This document shows, in pieces, positions 1-11,389 of a stretch of DNA of 64,000 bases. The notes beneath the pieces were generated by a model that made no database searches, was not told where the DNA came from, and worked only from the letters and a program-made list of their open reading frames with translations. How positions within the stretch are numbered: the first letter of the stretch is position 1; each line of letters begins with the position of its first letter. Location: assembly GCA_036417435.1 (NCBI GenBank), contig CM070902.1, positions 131,801,886 through 131,865,885 of the forward strand, read 5' to 3'. The DNA comes from Inia geoffrensis. Taxonomy: Eukaryota; Chordata; Mammalia; Artiodactyla; Iniidae. The position numbers and the translations under genes are program-made.

Positions 1-94
1 CGGCGTTACAAGGGATCTTCCCAGACCAGGGATCGAGCCTGTGTCCCCTGAATTGGCAGGCTGATTCTCAAGCACTGCGCCACCAGGGAAGTCC
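1..94 (-). mobile_element. CHR-type SINE, cut by window edge
   Basis: This is the 5' portion of a tRNA-derived SINE read on the minus strand. It ends with the reverse complement of the SINE head ('ccaccagggaagtcc') and contains the B-box-like stretch. The tail lies outside the window. Confidence 0.85.
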
Positions 95-1723
95 ACTAAA
101 TTCTATTTTTTCTTCTATAATTTCTACATAGCGGAACAGGACCACTGTCAACCAGTCATCCAGCTAGAAACTTGGCAGTTAACCTAGATTATCCAAGGAT
201 TTCAATTCATTTCCTTCTTTTCTTTCAACTCCCACACCCAAAGGGGCATATCCTAAGGGACTGTCCTGTATATCTGTCCTGCTTTCTCCAATATACCAAA
301 CTGGTTCAGGTCCTAATCATTTAGCATTTCTCCTCTGATTTACTGTTACAATCTACTAATGATCACCCTTTCTCCAGCCTTGGCTCTAAATCTCTCTAAC
401 CACCGCTACAGAGTGCCCTTCCCCACATGAAACCTGATCATGTCAGTCTCTGTATTTCTCAACTGGTACTGAACATCGGTAGGAAAGAATGCACTGGGTC
501 AGCTTAAAAATCCCAATATTGATAAAATACACTGCTTTGGATCTTGAGATCCAAATAAGCAAAAATGATTGCCCAGAGCCTTAAGAGCTAGTCTAACATA
601 ATTGTAAACTTAGTCATGAAACAACTGCAAGAGCCATCTTGGACGCAATCCTAAAGCAATTGCTATTGAGCAATATATTCAGTGCCCGTTTTACACAAAT
701 AACATGAGATGGGACCTCTGGAAAAAGAGGTCATTAAAAGGAAAGAATGGAAAGAAAAGGTAAGGAACAGAAGGGAGGAAGGGTCAAGTATTGAAAAGTG
801 AGGAGGGAAAAATAGAGACGGTAACAGAAAGAAAGGGAAAAGAAAAGAAAAATCTATTCTCTAGGATTTCAGGATAAAACATAGATCTGTCTCATGGTAA
901 GATGTCAAACTTTTGAGAATTAACTAGCCCTCTTAATTGTTCCTAATGGAACAATTTCTTTATGAAATTCTATGTTCTTTATGAACAGTTGACATTTTAT
1001 CAGAAGTTACTTGAGAGCAGTATTATTCATAATCAAAGTATATTCTATAAGCACTGAAAAGTATAAGCAAATATAGAGTCATGTTTCTACTGCTTTCACT
1101 TTGTAGACTCTTTTTCATTTCCCAGTTCAAGGCATCAATATAGACCCATATACTATATAAAACTATATACATATATAATATATATTATATATATATATAA
1201 TATATATTATATATAAAAGCTATGAAATATATATTTATATCTCAATTCTAGGATCCCACTTTTATACCCATATTGTAGATTTCAGATATCAATAATAGAT
1301 TCAAATAACTTTCATGTGGCACTTTAAGCCTCACAATAAAGATAAATAAAACATTTTATTTTATAAATATAAAATTGCTTTATATTTTGTACTAAGAATA
1401 TAAAAAAAAGATGGCAAATATATATTAAAGAGCTCATTAAACAATTTAGTTCCTCAGGGCAAAAATCTTCCTTCTTATAGCTCTTTTCCAGTTTATAGAA
1501 ATTATCATCCTCTTTTCCTAGAACTGGAACATTTTTATGAAACTGTACTTTTAGGCAGTGAAAACAAAATCAAGAAGGAAGAAAACAAACTAAATAGAAG
1601 TACTGAAGATTAAATAAGTCTCGGCATGGTCTGCTCTCCCCACAAAAATTTTGTTTTCATCACCACATTTACTCTTTCAATAACAAGTAACATTTGTCCT
1701 TCAAACTTTAATTTAAAAATCTT
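95..1723. other. AT-rich non-coding stretch, probably intronic
   Basis: I see no coding pattern here. It holds a purine-rich patch (about 725-850), an AT palindromic repeat (listed separately) and otherwise unique AT-rich DNA. It would lie in or beside an intron of the putative minus-strand gene. Confidence 0.5.
1164..1216. repeat. (TA)n-rich, self-complementary repeat
   Basis: Alternating TA/ATA units are interrupted so that the two halves are reverse complements of each other. The tract could form a cruciform, and its length is likely to vary between individuals. Confidence 0.85.
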
Positions 1724-1857
1724 GGGACTTCCCTGGAGATCCAGTGGTTAAGAATCTGTGCTTCCGATGCAGAGGGCATGGGTTCGATCCCTGGTCGGGG
1801 AACTAAGATCCCACAGGGATGCGGTGGGATGTGGCGTGGTGAAAAAAATTTTTTTAA
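1724..1857 (+). mobile_element. Short CHR-type SINE
   Basis: The head is 'gggacttccctgg', followed by B-box 'ggttcgatccctgg' and a short body. A 10-base target duplication 'taaaaatctt' flanks it at 1714-1723 and 1858-1867. It diverges more from the consensus than the GC-rich copies in this window. Confidence 0.85.
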
Positions 1858-2110
1858 TAAAAATCTTAACTGTGCGTGCACTTGCATGCGTGCGTGTGGA
1901 GGGGGTGGGATGGTGGGGGGGAAGAGAGAGAGGCAGACAGAGAAGTAATACCAAAGGTCAATTCAGTTGACAGACGGTCTCTTTTGCTTGGATTTCTATA
2001 GGTCTAAGCATGTAAATATACTGTCCAATAGTACAGTAAAAACTTTTATATGCCACAAAGTTGTTTAATTTACTCTCCATACATATTGCTTAAAGAATTA
2101 AATGACAGTT

Positions 2111-2322
2111 GGGGCTTCCCTGGTGGCGCAGTGGTTAAGAGTCCACCTGCCAATGCTGGGGACATGGGTTCGTGCCCCGGTCCGAGAAGATCCCACATGC
2201 CGCGGAGCGGCTGGGCCCGTGAGCCATGGCCACTGAGCCTGCGTGTCCAGAGCCTGTGCTCCGCAACGGGAGAGGCCACAACAGTGAGAGGCCGGCTTAC
2301 CGCAAAAAAAAAAAAAAAAAAA
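2111..2322 (+). mobile_element. CHR-2-like SINE
   Basis: This is a GC-rich SINE of about 190 bases with head 'ggggcttccctggtggcgca' and a 19-base poly(A) tail. It lies about 0.6 kb downstream, in the gene's sense, of the candidate exon at 2910. Confidence 0.9.
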
Positions 2323-2909
2323 GCATTCCTTCAACCAACTCTGGCTGAAAAAGGAAGCCCTTTTTCCAGAACGCCCACTTAGATACAGCAAAGCACAGGA
2401 TAATCTACTGATATCAGAGGAAGGTAAAAATCTTTAAAAGATTTTTTTTAATTATAAAAGATTTAAAAAATAAAACAAACAGTAACTGCTCTCATAAAGT
2501 ATGAATTCTGATTGGTTCAGAGGTAACTACAAAAATTCACTCCTATGGGGTTTTTTGGACTAGGCAATGATACAGTTAAGAAAGAGCTAGGGATACCATA
2601 AGGAGAAAAAGAGCTTCCTACAAAACATGTGGTTAAGACCAAATATAAAAGAACCAACTGAAAGGTCAAAAACTATGTGGAAGGAAACAAGGAAAGGAAG
2701 GGAAGGAAGGTGGAAGGAAGAGAGAACAGACTATTACAAATAATTTCAGCTATCTGGAAGAGGAAAGAACCAAAATATCCTAATCTGTACTTAAAGACCC
2801 AAAATGATTATGTAAAAAATTAAAAAGCAAAAAATTAAATCAACTTAAATTAAAAGGACCTGTACTTCCTTCCCTATATATTTTGAAATCAAATAATTCT
2901 TTAACTCAC
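2323..2909. other. Putative intron with purine tract
   Basis: The sequence is unique and AT-rich, with a GGAA-rich simple stretch at about 2678-2722. The last bases (2901-2909, 'ttaactcac') are the minus-strand splice donor of the exon that ends at 2910. Confidence 0.5.
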
Positions 2910-2951
2910 CTTCTGCTTCAGCATACGGACATATTCACGACAATCCTCCAT
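2910..2951 (-). CDS. Candidate first coding exon of an unidentified gene (14 codons)
   Basis: On the minus strand, an ATG at 2951-2949 opens a 14-codon frame reading M-E-D-C-R-E-Y-V-R-M-L-K-Q-K. It runs without interruption into a strong donor, AAG|gtgagt, at 2910/2909. An in-frame TGA directly precedes the ATG, so this would be the first coding exon. Acceptors for the exon's 5' edge are available after 'gattcag' (exon from 2965) or after the better pyrimidine tract ending 'gtgtgtag' (exon from 3023). A 36-base microexon starting after 'tggag' is also possible. The other two frames meet stops, which supports the chosen frame. I do not recognise the protein. The next exon would lie at lower coordinates, outside the window or unseen. 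With 14 residues, chance cannot be excluded. Confidence 0.42.
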
Positions 2952-3029
2952 TCAGTCAAGAGATACTGAATCTTTACTTTCAAAATATGATTCTAGGTTA
3001 GGCTTTTTAAAGCTCCTCCCCGACTACAC

Positions 3030-3944
3030 ACAAAGAAGATAATAAAACAGCTTTAGAGCTTATATTTCAGAATCCCCCTCCCCCATTCCCTTTCCTTCTA
3101 TATCATGTATGTTGTATAACACTTTCCATTTACAAGCTCTTAGGAGAGCAGCGGTCTTCTTTGTTTTCATTTATATAAAGCACACACACAACAAAAATGT
3201 CATCAGGCGAAGATAGAGCTGATGTTTGACCACATTAGGAGCAAATGTACCTGAGCCAGAAACTTCCTCCTAAATTCCCTATTTCCCCCATCTTAGGCAT
3301 AGATCCTATTTCTAAACGGAGGAGTTTAGCTTTCTCAGGATGCTACGAAGCAGCCAGTCATCTCACAACCAGATTAATATACTTAAAGATGCCTTTTAGT
3401 AAACGTCTTCATAAAACTGAGAAGCAAGGGACATTCCTACTACTGGGAACACAAGACCAAAAGGATATATCCTTTGTAAGACTAGGAAAAAAACAGGCAC
3501 ACCTTCTCCCATTCCTTTTCCGCAGGTCAAAACAAAACAAAAACCGGAACAGAGTGGCTAACAGTTAAAGTTTAAAAAGAAAATGAAAATGAAAAGCTGA
3601 CATCCTAGTGTTTCCAATTTTTTTAAAAAACTGTTGTTAGTGACTACAAAATCTCTCCTCAGACCTACAGCAAAAACAGCACACTTACTTCCTCCATTCC
3701 CTTTTTCTCCCCCCTTTTAAGTCAATAATTTTAGTGATGGCTCTAAACTCATAAGCTTTTATGTAAACTCTATTCTACTTTTCAAAAATAAAGTCTATAT
3801 GCTAATAAAATATGTAATCAATCAACTGAATACTAAGGGTTATATATTATTATTAACAGGACATCATTTTGCTTATATTCTATCCTTCAAAAACATAAGT
3901 AAAAATGACTTAAGGCCGATGCTTGTAACAAGAAATGGCAGCTA
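3030..3944. other. Unique non-coding stretch
   Basis: A 107-codon plus-strand open frame at 3245-3568 has no recognisable domain and no splice context. I read the region as intronic DNA of the putative minus-strand gene. Confidence 0.4.
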
Positions 3945-4160
3945 ACATGAATTTAGCTTTTACTTACTATGTGCCAGACACAATATTAAGCACTTTACAA
4001 GCATTATCTCATTTAACCCTTATGAATGTCCATTAAATACTATCAATAAACCCATCTAACAGATGAGGACATAAGAAATTAAGAAATTTATACTAGGGCA
4101 AACAGCTGTAAGCAATGACACCAAGATTTAAGCCAAGAAGTATGACTAAGTTTGGAAATT
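3945..4160 (+). repeat. MIR-type ancient SINE
   Basis: It shows the MIR core, 'actatgtgccagacaca', followed by 'tctcatttaaccctt' and 'agatgagga'. It is strongly diverged, as expected for this old mammalian family. Confidence 0.75.
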
Positions 4161-5361
4161 GAACCTTAATACATATTACACACTGCAGTTATCCCCTCTT
4201 ATATCTACTTTTAACATTTTATATAATTTTTAACATACTGTCAATAAAGACTGATGCATAATTTGACCTCAAAACAAGAGCCAAATAAGCGATATTCAGG
4301 ATCAAAATCAACTCAGTGATATAGTCATAGAAACGGTAAGCTCTAGACAATAAACCAAAAGTCTAAGAAAAAAAAAAGAAAAAAGGTTTCACAACATGGG
4401 TTAAAGTATGATTAAAATGATTCATATTTTTAAGTCGCAAACTTTAAGTATTATTTCTTAAAATAAAGAAAAACTGCATTAAATTTTTAAATCTCAATTC
4501 TCCAATTTGTAGTGCTACTTTACTTTTCAACTTATTTTTTCTGATTGTAAAAACCTTTTAAATCTTGTAATTTAAGCTTCACATTAAGTACATCTGCACT
4601 TTTTATACTACACTGAGTTCCCTTCTTTGAACTTTTTAAACTCTCTTAATATATGTTTCTAGAAAGAATACATTCTACAGACTTTCATTTGTGGGTAATA
4701 GTTTTCTAAACCACAAAACATGCTATACTATTTTTCTCATATACAGTCTAAAGCCCAAAATCTAGTCATAAGTCTATTCCCAGGAGTTTTCAAACAAGGG
4801 AGTAAATTATAAACAAAACTCTTAGCTCAGTATCCTCGTAATGCAAAATACTAAGAGTTTAAGTTTAAAACTTCCTCTTTGCCATATCAATGCAACAGTG
4901 CTTTTTTCCTACGAAAAACCATTACCATTTGTTCAACTATAAGAATGAATTCCCCAGTCCACTCTATGTGTCAAAAGGAAGTTTTAAATCAAAAATTTTG
5001 TATGGTTTCTATTAAACTACATCCCCCTAACAAGTAAAAAGGGATATCACATAGAAATTCTATTGAATTCATACTCATTTAATTTCTGTACAGTATGAGA
5101 GAACTTTGACTTCCAAACCTACTGAGATTTAAAAATAAGTCTCATCATTTCTAACAATAACTAAACTAAAATGTATGATCTATATTTATAGTAATTCACA
5201 AATAATTATAATTTTAAAACTCCTTATAAAATTCAGTCATGTAATCAGATGCTTTAGAAGTACATGCTCAATCTACCCTAAAGGAGTTAAGACAATCTTT
5301 TCTCAATGAATTTGAGATTTTCTTAGACTAAATTTACTAAAACACTGTTATTCCATGTGCT

Positions 5362-5409
<48 letters not shown>

Positions 5410-6120
5410 CTTAGATTAACTTATACAGATAATGCCAATTAGGTCAAATCTTGCTTCCAGAAACACAACTATACCGCCTTCCAAAACAAAGATTACAAAA
5501 ATGAATCCATAACACTCTCCAATTATCCTTCCATCAATATAAATATTGAGAACTGCTAGCTGGTAAATGAAGTATACATGATTGTGCCACTATATTCTGT
5601 AAAAGTAACTGTAATTGGGCATTTCCCTTAGCCAATTTGGTATACTAAATATCTTCACAAATGTCTGATAATTTCTCACACTTTATAACTTAGTTGTAGA
5701 AAATGACCACAGAAAAGCTGATAAAATTAAAGTACTCAATAACCTACGACCCTTGCTCTTAACTATTTTAGGGAAATGAGGGTAGGCCTTTGGATATTTT
5801 ATGAGAAATACCAGATTTTACTCAGCAAAGTGAAAATTCAGGTCCCACTTGAAGAATTCTGCATAGGATTAAAAAAATAACAAATTTGATGTAATGGAAC
5901 AAAATTAACTCCTCTCTACTTAAAAAAAAAAGGAAATGATAAGAGTTAGATTTTTCCTTTTTTTAAGGGTGAGGGGGTACTTTCTGATTACAAAGCTATA
6001 TGGCACAAAAGTGATAAACTTCTGCTTAGAGTTTAAGACTAAAGCTTCCTGAATATTAAATAATTTATATATTTTTCCACTTAGCATATTTTCTTCTTTC
6101 TTCATTCTTATAGTCTACGT
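4161..6120. other. AT-rich unique stretch, probably intronic
   Basis: There are no convincing open frames, exons or young transposons here. It contains the AC microsatellite at 5363-5408. Confidence 0.5.
5363..5408. repeat. (AC)n microsatellite
   Basis: About 22 uninterrupted CA units. A perfect dinucleotide array of this length is normally polymorphic in mammals. Confidence 0.95.
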
Positions 6121-6126
6121 AGGGAG

Positions 6127-6590
6127 CTTCAAAATGGCTTCCAATAACCTCCCCTCCTGGGATACACATCCCTGTGTAAGTGTGGACTGGACCTCTCCTT
6201 AAGTGTGGACTGGACCTAATGACTCACTCCTAGTTAATGGAATAGGTTAAAAGTGATGGGTTGCCACTTCCAAGACTACACTACAAAAACCAAAGGCTCA
6301 CACGGCAAGGACTAGTAGGTTGCTAGCAAACAGCCAACATGAGGAACTGGGGCCTTCGGCCCGACAACCAGTGAGGAACTAAGTACTGCCAACAAGCATG
6401 TGAGTGAACTGCAGGCAGATCCTCCTCTAGGACTTTCAGATGAGACCAGCCCTGGTGGACGTGTCAAATGTAGCTTTGCAAGAGACCCTGAGCCAGAGGA
6501 CCCAGCAAATGGCACCCAGATTCTTGACCACAAGAGCTGTGAGATAACGTATATTGTTTTAAGTCACTAACTTTTGGGGTAATCTGTTAT
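6127..6590 (+). mobile_element. MaLR/ERVL-like LTR, decayed
   Basis: The body resembles a MaLR-class LTR, with 'gtgatgggttgccacttcc', 'gagaccctgagccagagga' and the end 'aagtcactaacttttggggt'. A 23-base unit containing 'taagtgtggactggacct' is duplicated internally (6177-6217). The family is assigned from memory of the consensus, so the subfamily is uncertain. Confidence 0.55.
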
Positions 6591-7020
6591 GTAGTGCTAT
6601 GGCTTGAACTGTGTCCTGTTCAAAATTCATATGTTGAAGTCCTAACCCCCAGCACCTCAGAATGTGACCTTATTTGGAGACATGACCTTTACAGGGGTAA
6701 TCAAGTTAAACTGAGCTCATTAGGGTGGGCCCTAATCCAATATGACTGGTATCCTTATAAAAAGGAGAAATTTGAACAAAGAGACAGACACACATAAAGG
6801 GAAGACAATGCGAAGAGCTATGGAAAAAAGGTGGCCATCTATAGGTCAAGGAAAGAGGCCTGGAACAGATCCTTCCCTCATAGATCTCAGAAGCAACCAA
6901 TCCTGCTGACACTTTGATTTCAGACTTCTAGCCTCCAGACTGTGAGACAATAAATCTCTGCTGTTTAAGCCATTCAGTTTGTGGTAATTTGTTGTGACAA
7001 CCTTAACAAATTAATACATG
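6591..7020 (+). mobile_element. MLT1/MST-like MaLR LTR
   Basis: It contains 'attcatatgttgaagtccta', 'tccttataaaaagga' (TATA-like), 'gacttctagcctccag' and the polyadenylation signal region 'gacaataaatctctg'. It ends 'acaaattaatac'. It directly abuts the preceding LTR. Confidence 0.65.
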
Positions 7021-7249
7021 TAGCAAAAAGAACTAATACATACACTGAATTCAAAATGACTTTTATTGGCAATACCAAAATTAGCCTCAATGCAGGACTA
7101 AGTAGATGGCCAAAGCTTCTAAGTCTTTATTCTGAAAAAAGACATAAGGTTGTATCAGAAAATCTTAGACCACAGGTTTTTTTTTTTAAGTTAGCTGGGA
7201 CTCCTGCAATCATATAATGTAACTGACTCATTTCAAAAATTGACGCTGC

Positions 7250-7480
7250 TGCTGCTGATGTGCCAGGAACTGTTTTGAACACTTAACATATATTAATTCT
7301 TCACAAGAACCCTCTGAGGCACCACTATCATCAGTTCCATTTTTAAGATGAAGAAACTGGTGTCCAGGAGTTAAGGACACAGCTGATAAGGAGCCAGGAT
7401 TTAGTAAACCGAGGTACACAGAGAATAAGTGATTCATCCAAAATCATAGTTAGTAGTTGAGGTGGGACTAAGCCTAATGG
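7250..7480 (+). repeat. MIR-type ancient SINE
   Basis: Recognised by 'gtgccaggaactgttttgaa', 'aagatgaagaaactgg' and 'agccaggatttag'. A short CTG run at 7244-7257 precedes it. Confidence 0.65.
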
Positions 7481-8525
7481 CCCTTTCTCCTACCTTCAAA
7501 TCTTTTCTCGAAAAAGGCAAATAGAAAGGCTTTTCTTTTACTTGCTGTATTTAATCTTTGTAACATTGCTACCTTAGAAGTATATATTTGACTATCTACC
7601 TGCCCTCCTCTTCTACCTACATAGTTACTCATTTTCTTCTACTCCCTGAAACCTAAAACACTTCCTTTCAATTCCTAATACTTTTCTTGCATCTAGGTTA
7701 ATCATTTTTATATACTAGAACACAAGATTTCACTTCCACACAGTTTGGAAAAACAGCTTTAGCTTAACATTTAGAAAAACACCTTTAGCTTAACAAATAC
7801 ACCTGGAAGGAGTACTACTATATTATTGGTCATCTGCATTTTACTAGGAGTAAGTCAGATCCTTTTCAGAGAACAGGCCTTGAAACAAAGATGGCAAGAC
7901 AGCCACTGCAAACTTGTCCAGGGAATCAGAGTTTTTTTCTGGAATATTTGGGATTAGGTACTTAAGAGTAAGCCTTTTTCTGGGGGTCTGAATTACAAGA
8001 TATAAATCGTGGGCAGTGGTGGTGACCATGCTTCCCATGACAAAGAATGGAAACATGGAGAAAGCCAAAGAGAGTGAGACATGCACAAGAGAGGCATGCC
8101 GCTGAGAGCTTGAGAGAGACCTGACTACATATGATTCCTGGGTTCTCCTTGCACAACCCAGCTGCATTTCTGCCCTGGATCCTTTGGTGTGCCCAAAAGG
8201 CTGATAACTTCCCCTTTCTGCTTAAGCTACTTTGAACTGAGTCACATGCAATCAATAGAGAACTAACATGGTCAAAAAGATACCCTCTCTACAGCTCAAG
8301 AACATTATTGAATGACTAGTAATTCAAAAAAAAAAAGAGGAGAACAGAGCACTCCATGTAGTACCATGGCTACAAACAAAAGAACTGATTAACAGAAGCC
8401 AAGGTTTAAACAGCTATTTGGAAGACTTTCCAGACATTGGTGGAATAGGAAAAAGAAGTTGCAATTTGAAAAGACTATACCCTCTATCTTCCATTTGGGA
8501 TTTTTTAGTTCTTCTAGTTAAAAAA
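7481..8525. other. Unique stretch, no gene seen
   Basis: Minus-strand open frames of about 100 codons at 7844-8255 have no recognisable domain. The part around 8080-8260 looks loosely like the 3' half of an old LTR, but I cannot support a family. Confidence 0.35.
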
Positions 8526-8650
8526 ATCCCATCATCTATATATTTGCTAGGGGGTGTGTAAATTATTACAACCACTTTAGAGATCAATTTGGAAATATCT
8601 AGAAAAGTTGAAAGTGCAGATTTCATACAACCCAGCAATCTTACTACTAG
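8526..8650 (+). mobile_element. Old LINE-1 ORF2 3' fragment
   Basis: Motifs such as 'gtgtgtaaattattacaacc' and 'cccagcaatcttactactag' match the region near the end of L1 ORF2. The following LTR interrupts or truncates it. Confidence 0.5.
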
Positions 8651-8980
8651 GTGGCTCCTATGGACTGAACTGTGTTCCCCCAAAATTCATATGTTGAAGC
8701 CTTAACCCTCAACATGACTCTATCTGGAGATAGGGACTTTAGTAGGCTATTAAGGTTAAATGAGGTCATAGGAGTGGGGCCCTAAACTGGTATGATAAGA
8801 AGAGGTAAAGAGAGACCCCCCTCTCTTTCTCCTTTTCTTTGCCTTGTGAGGACAAAGCTAGACGGTAACTATCTACAGGTCAGAAGAGAGCTTGCACCAG
8901 AATCCAACCACACTGACACCCTGATCTTGGACTTCCAGCCTCTAGAATTGTTGAGAAAATAAATTTCTGTTGTTTAAAAA
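8651..8980 (+). mobile_element. MLT1/MST-like MaLR LTR
   Basis: It contains 'aaaattcatatgttgaagcc', 'atctggagatagggac', 'tgaggtcataggagtggggc' and 'gacttccagcctctagaa', and ends with 'aaataaatttctgttgttt'. It is the same general class as the LTR at 6591. Confidence 0.65.
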
Positions 8981-9463
8981 TAAATAAACTTTTCAGTAAC
9001 AATAGAGCAAAGTAAAATACTAAAACTCAGGCAACTAAGTAGCCATAGTACTCTCAAGTGCCTCACAACATAGTTCATTATTCAAACTAGTCACTCAAAG
9101 TTACTATAATACGATAAAGAGTTCCAAAGCCTGTGCTTACAACCAGATTTTTCCAGGAAAAAAAGGAAAAGCTTTAATAACATGATTTTATTCTATGTAG
9201 GTGTCTACAATAAAAGTATGATGCTTTAAAGCCAGAATTGAAATATATTCCAATATATCTTTTTTTTTTTTTTTTGGTGCAAAAAACTAAAAGCCATCCA
9301 GGAAAGGAGGTTTGTCTAGTTTACCCAGCCATCAGTGGTAAAGAAGGATTAAAACCCAGCTTTTCTGAGTCACAGGTCAGTTACAATGCAACGATGCAGC
9401 AAAGGTTATCATGATTCTCTTCCTGGCTTCTTGTTCAACAGACAAAACAATCCTAAAACTGAC

Positions 9464-9557
9464 CTGATTCTATGTTCTGGGCTGGCATGAACCTGCGTAG
9501 AAACAATAGGAGTGGCAGGCACTTTCTTCCTGAAGCAGACGTGGAGAAGTATTATAC
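9464..9557 (-). other. Candidate exon of the minus-strand gene (94 bases)
   Basis: On the minus strand, a long pyrimidine tract (9558-9580) ends in 'tcatcacag', an excellent acceptor. 94 bases later the sequence reads 'aatcag|gtcagt', a usable donor. One frame is open throughout (I-I-L-L-H-V-C-F-R-K-K-V-P-A-T-P and onward) and the others meet stops. I do not recognise the peptide. The 94-base length is not a multiple of three. Its position between the CpG island and the ATG-bearing exon at 2910 fits a 5' untranslated or alternative exon equally well. The evidence is splice-site pattern only. Confidence 0.32.
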
Positions 9558-9764
9558 CTGTGATGAAAGAAAAAAAAAAGAAAGCCCAGTTTATTATCAG
9601 AATGTTTTTTATGAGTTGTTCATTTCCTACTAATTCTCTCTTTACCTCCTTATTTCTTGCCAATGGCTTCATACTGGAACACAAGACAACACTTTATTTA
9701 AGATAGATAAAATCTGCTATTCAAACTTCAAAGGAGAATATAAAGTCATTCAAAACTGATCTCT

Positions 9765-9925
9765 ACAGACCATCTGGTTCAGCTTTTTTATTTTACTGGT
9801 GAGGAAGCCGAGACCAGGAAAAGTTATGCAAAGAATCAATGACAACTCAGTTATTTAGTGGCAGAGCCAGGTTCAGAACCTAATTCTTCCCACTCTAGTC
9901 CAATATTCATCTGTACATCATAGGT
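9765..9925 (+). repeat. MIR-type ancient SINE fragment
   Basis: The 'actggtgaggaagccgagac' and 'gtggcagagccaggttcaga' blocks are the conserved MIR 3' half, diverged. Confidence 0.6.
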
Positions 9926-10056
9926 CACAATGTCTCTTTTTGGAGAGCCAAATATGAGCAAAAAAGAAAAAAAAATCATGTTATTTCTCAAGGAGTAGTT
10001 GAAGATAAATGTGGTATAGAGCTGAATTGATATGTTCTAAGTTAAAATAAAAAATA

Positions 10057-10271
10057 GGGCTTCCCTGGTGGCACAGTAGCTGGGAGTCCGCCTGCCGATG
10101 CAGGAGACGCGGGTTTGTGCCCCAGTCCAGGAGGATCCCGCATGCCGCGGAGCGGCTGGGCCCATGGGCCATGGCCGCTGGGCCTGTGCGTCCGGAGCCT
10201 GTGCTCTGCAACGGGAGAGGCCACAGCAGTGAGAGGCCGCATACCCCCCCCAAAAAAAAAAAAAAAAAAAA
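10057..10271 (+). mobile_element. CHR-2-like SINE
   Basis: A GC-rich full-length copy with 'ccgcggagcggctgggcc' in the body and a poly(A) tail of about 20. No clear target duplication was found. Confidence 0.88.
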
Positions 10272-10505
10272 GTGCTTCCTCACTCAATGGTTATAATCCA
10301 ACCTCGAGTTATTTAGCATGTCTCATATAGGATATTTAACTGTTTCTTTTATTTACCATTCAAAATTCCAAAATGAAAACACCAGCACACGAATGATGAG
10401 ATATAGGTTATGGTCTTTCTTAACTCTGCTCTCAACAAGTTCTATGCCCTTAGTCAATTACTTCTTTGGTTCCAAAGCTCCTTTATCCAAAAATGAGGAG
10501 CTTGG

Positions 10506-10840
10506 GGACTTCCCTGGTGGCACAGTGGTTAAGAATCTGCCTGCCAATGCAGGGGACATGAGTTCAATCTCTGGTCCAGGAAGATTCCACATGCCATGGA
10601 GCAACTAAGCCTGTGTGCCACAACTACTGAGCCTGTGCTCTAGAGCCCACAAGCCACAACTACTGAAGCCCATGCACCTAGAGCCTGTGCTCCGCAGCAA
10701 GAGAATCCACCTTAATGAGAAGCCCACGCACTGCAACCAAGAGTAGCCCCCACTTGCTGCAACTAGAGAAAGCCCGTGTGCAGCAACGAAGACCCAATGC
10801 AGCCAAAAATTAATAAATAAAATAAATTTTTTTAAAAAAA
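10506..10840 (+). mobile_element. CHR-1-like long SINE
   Basis: A copy of about 335 bases with the extended 3' body ('gcaactagagaaagcccg', 'cagccaaaaattaataaata') and an A/T-rich tail. An 11-base target duplication 'gaggagcttgg' flanks it at 10495-10505 and 10841-10851. Confidence 0.92.
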
Positions 10841-10938
10841 GAGGAGCTTGGATTAATCCCCATGGGCTTTCTAAGTCTAAAAAGTTATGCTTAAGAATAG
10901 ATTCATCTTTTAATGACATTCTGCTTTTCTGATCAACT

Positions 10939-11064
10939 ATTTGTTTTTGTCATATGTTTGTTAATCTCTGTAATCATGTTAGCACAATAGTTCAAACATC
11001 AATTTGTTTTTGTCATATGTTCGTTAATCTCTGTGAACATATTAGTACAATAGTTTGAACATCA
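10939..11064. repeat. 63-base tandem duplication
   Basis: Two adjacent copies (10939-11001 and 11002-11064) start with 'atttgtttttgtcatatgtt' and end in 'gaacatca' or 'aaacatca'. They differ at roughly one in ten positions, so the duplication is fairly old. Confidence 0.85.
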
Positions 11065-11175
11065 ATAATATTGCCCTCAAATATACAGTTAGTTCTCATT
11101 CAAAAACCTAGTTTTGCAATAACCTAGTTTTGCTATCTCACTACTTATGAAAAAGTATTTTTAAAAATCTACCTC

Positions 11176-11372
11176 GGGATTCCCTGGTGGTGCAGTGGTT
11201 GGGAGTCCGCCTGCCGATGCAGGGGACGCGGGTTCGTGCCCCGGTCTGGGAGGATCCCACATGCCGCGGAGCGGCTGGGCCCGTGGGCCATGGCCGCTGG
11301 GCCTGCGCGTCTGGAGCCTGTGCTCCGCAGCAGGAGAGGCCGCAGCAGTGAGAGGCCCGCGTACCGCCAAAA
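11176..11372 (+). mobile_element. CHR-2-like SINE (cluster member 1)
   Basis: The target duplication 'aaaaatctacctc' is at 11163-11175 and 11373-11385. The body is close to the GC-rich consensus and the poly(A) is short. Confidence 0.9.
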
Positions 11373-11389
11373 AAAAATCTACCTCTGGT

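Noticed and set aside
1750..1800. A tRNA gene, because A- and B-box-like sequences are present
   Set aside because: The match is to a tRNA-derived SINE head. There is no cloverleaf 3' half and it is followed by the SINE body and tail. The same applies to all SINE copies.
3245..3568. A 107-codon plus-strand frame
   Set aside because: No domain, no conservation signal readable by eye and no splice context. The length is within chance for this composition.
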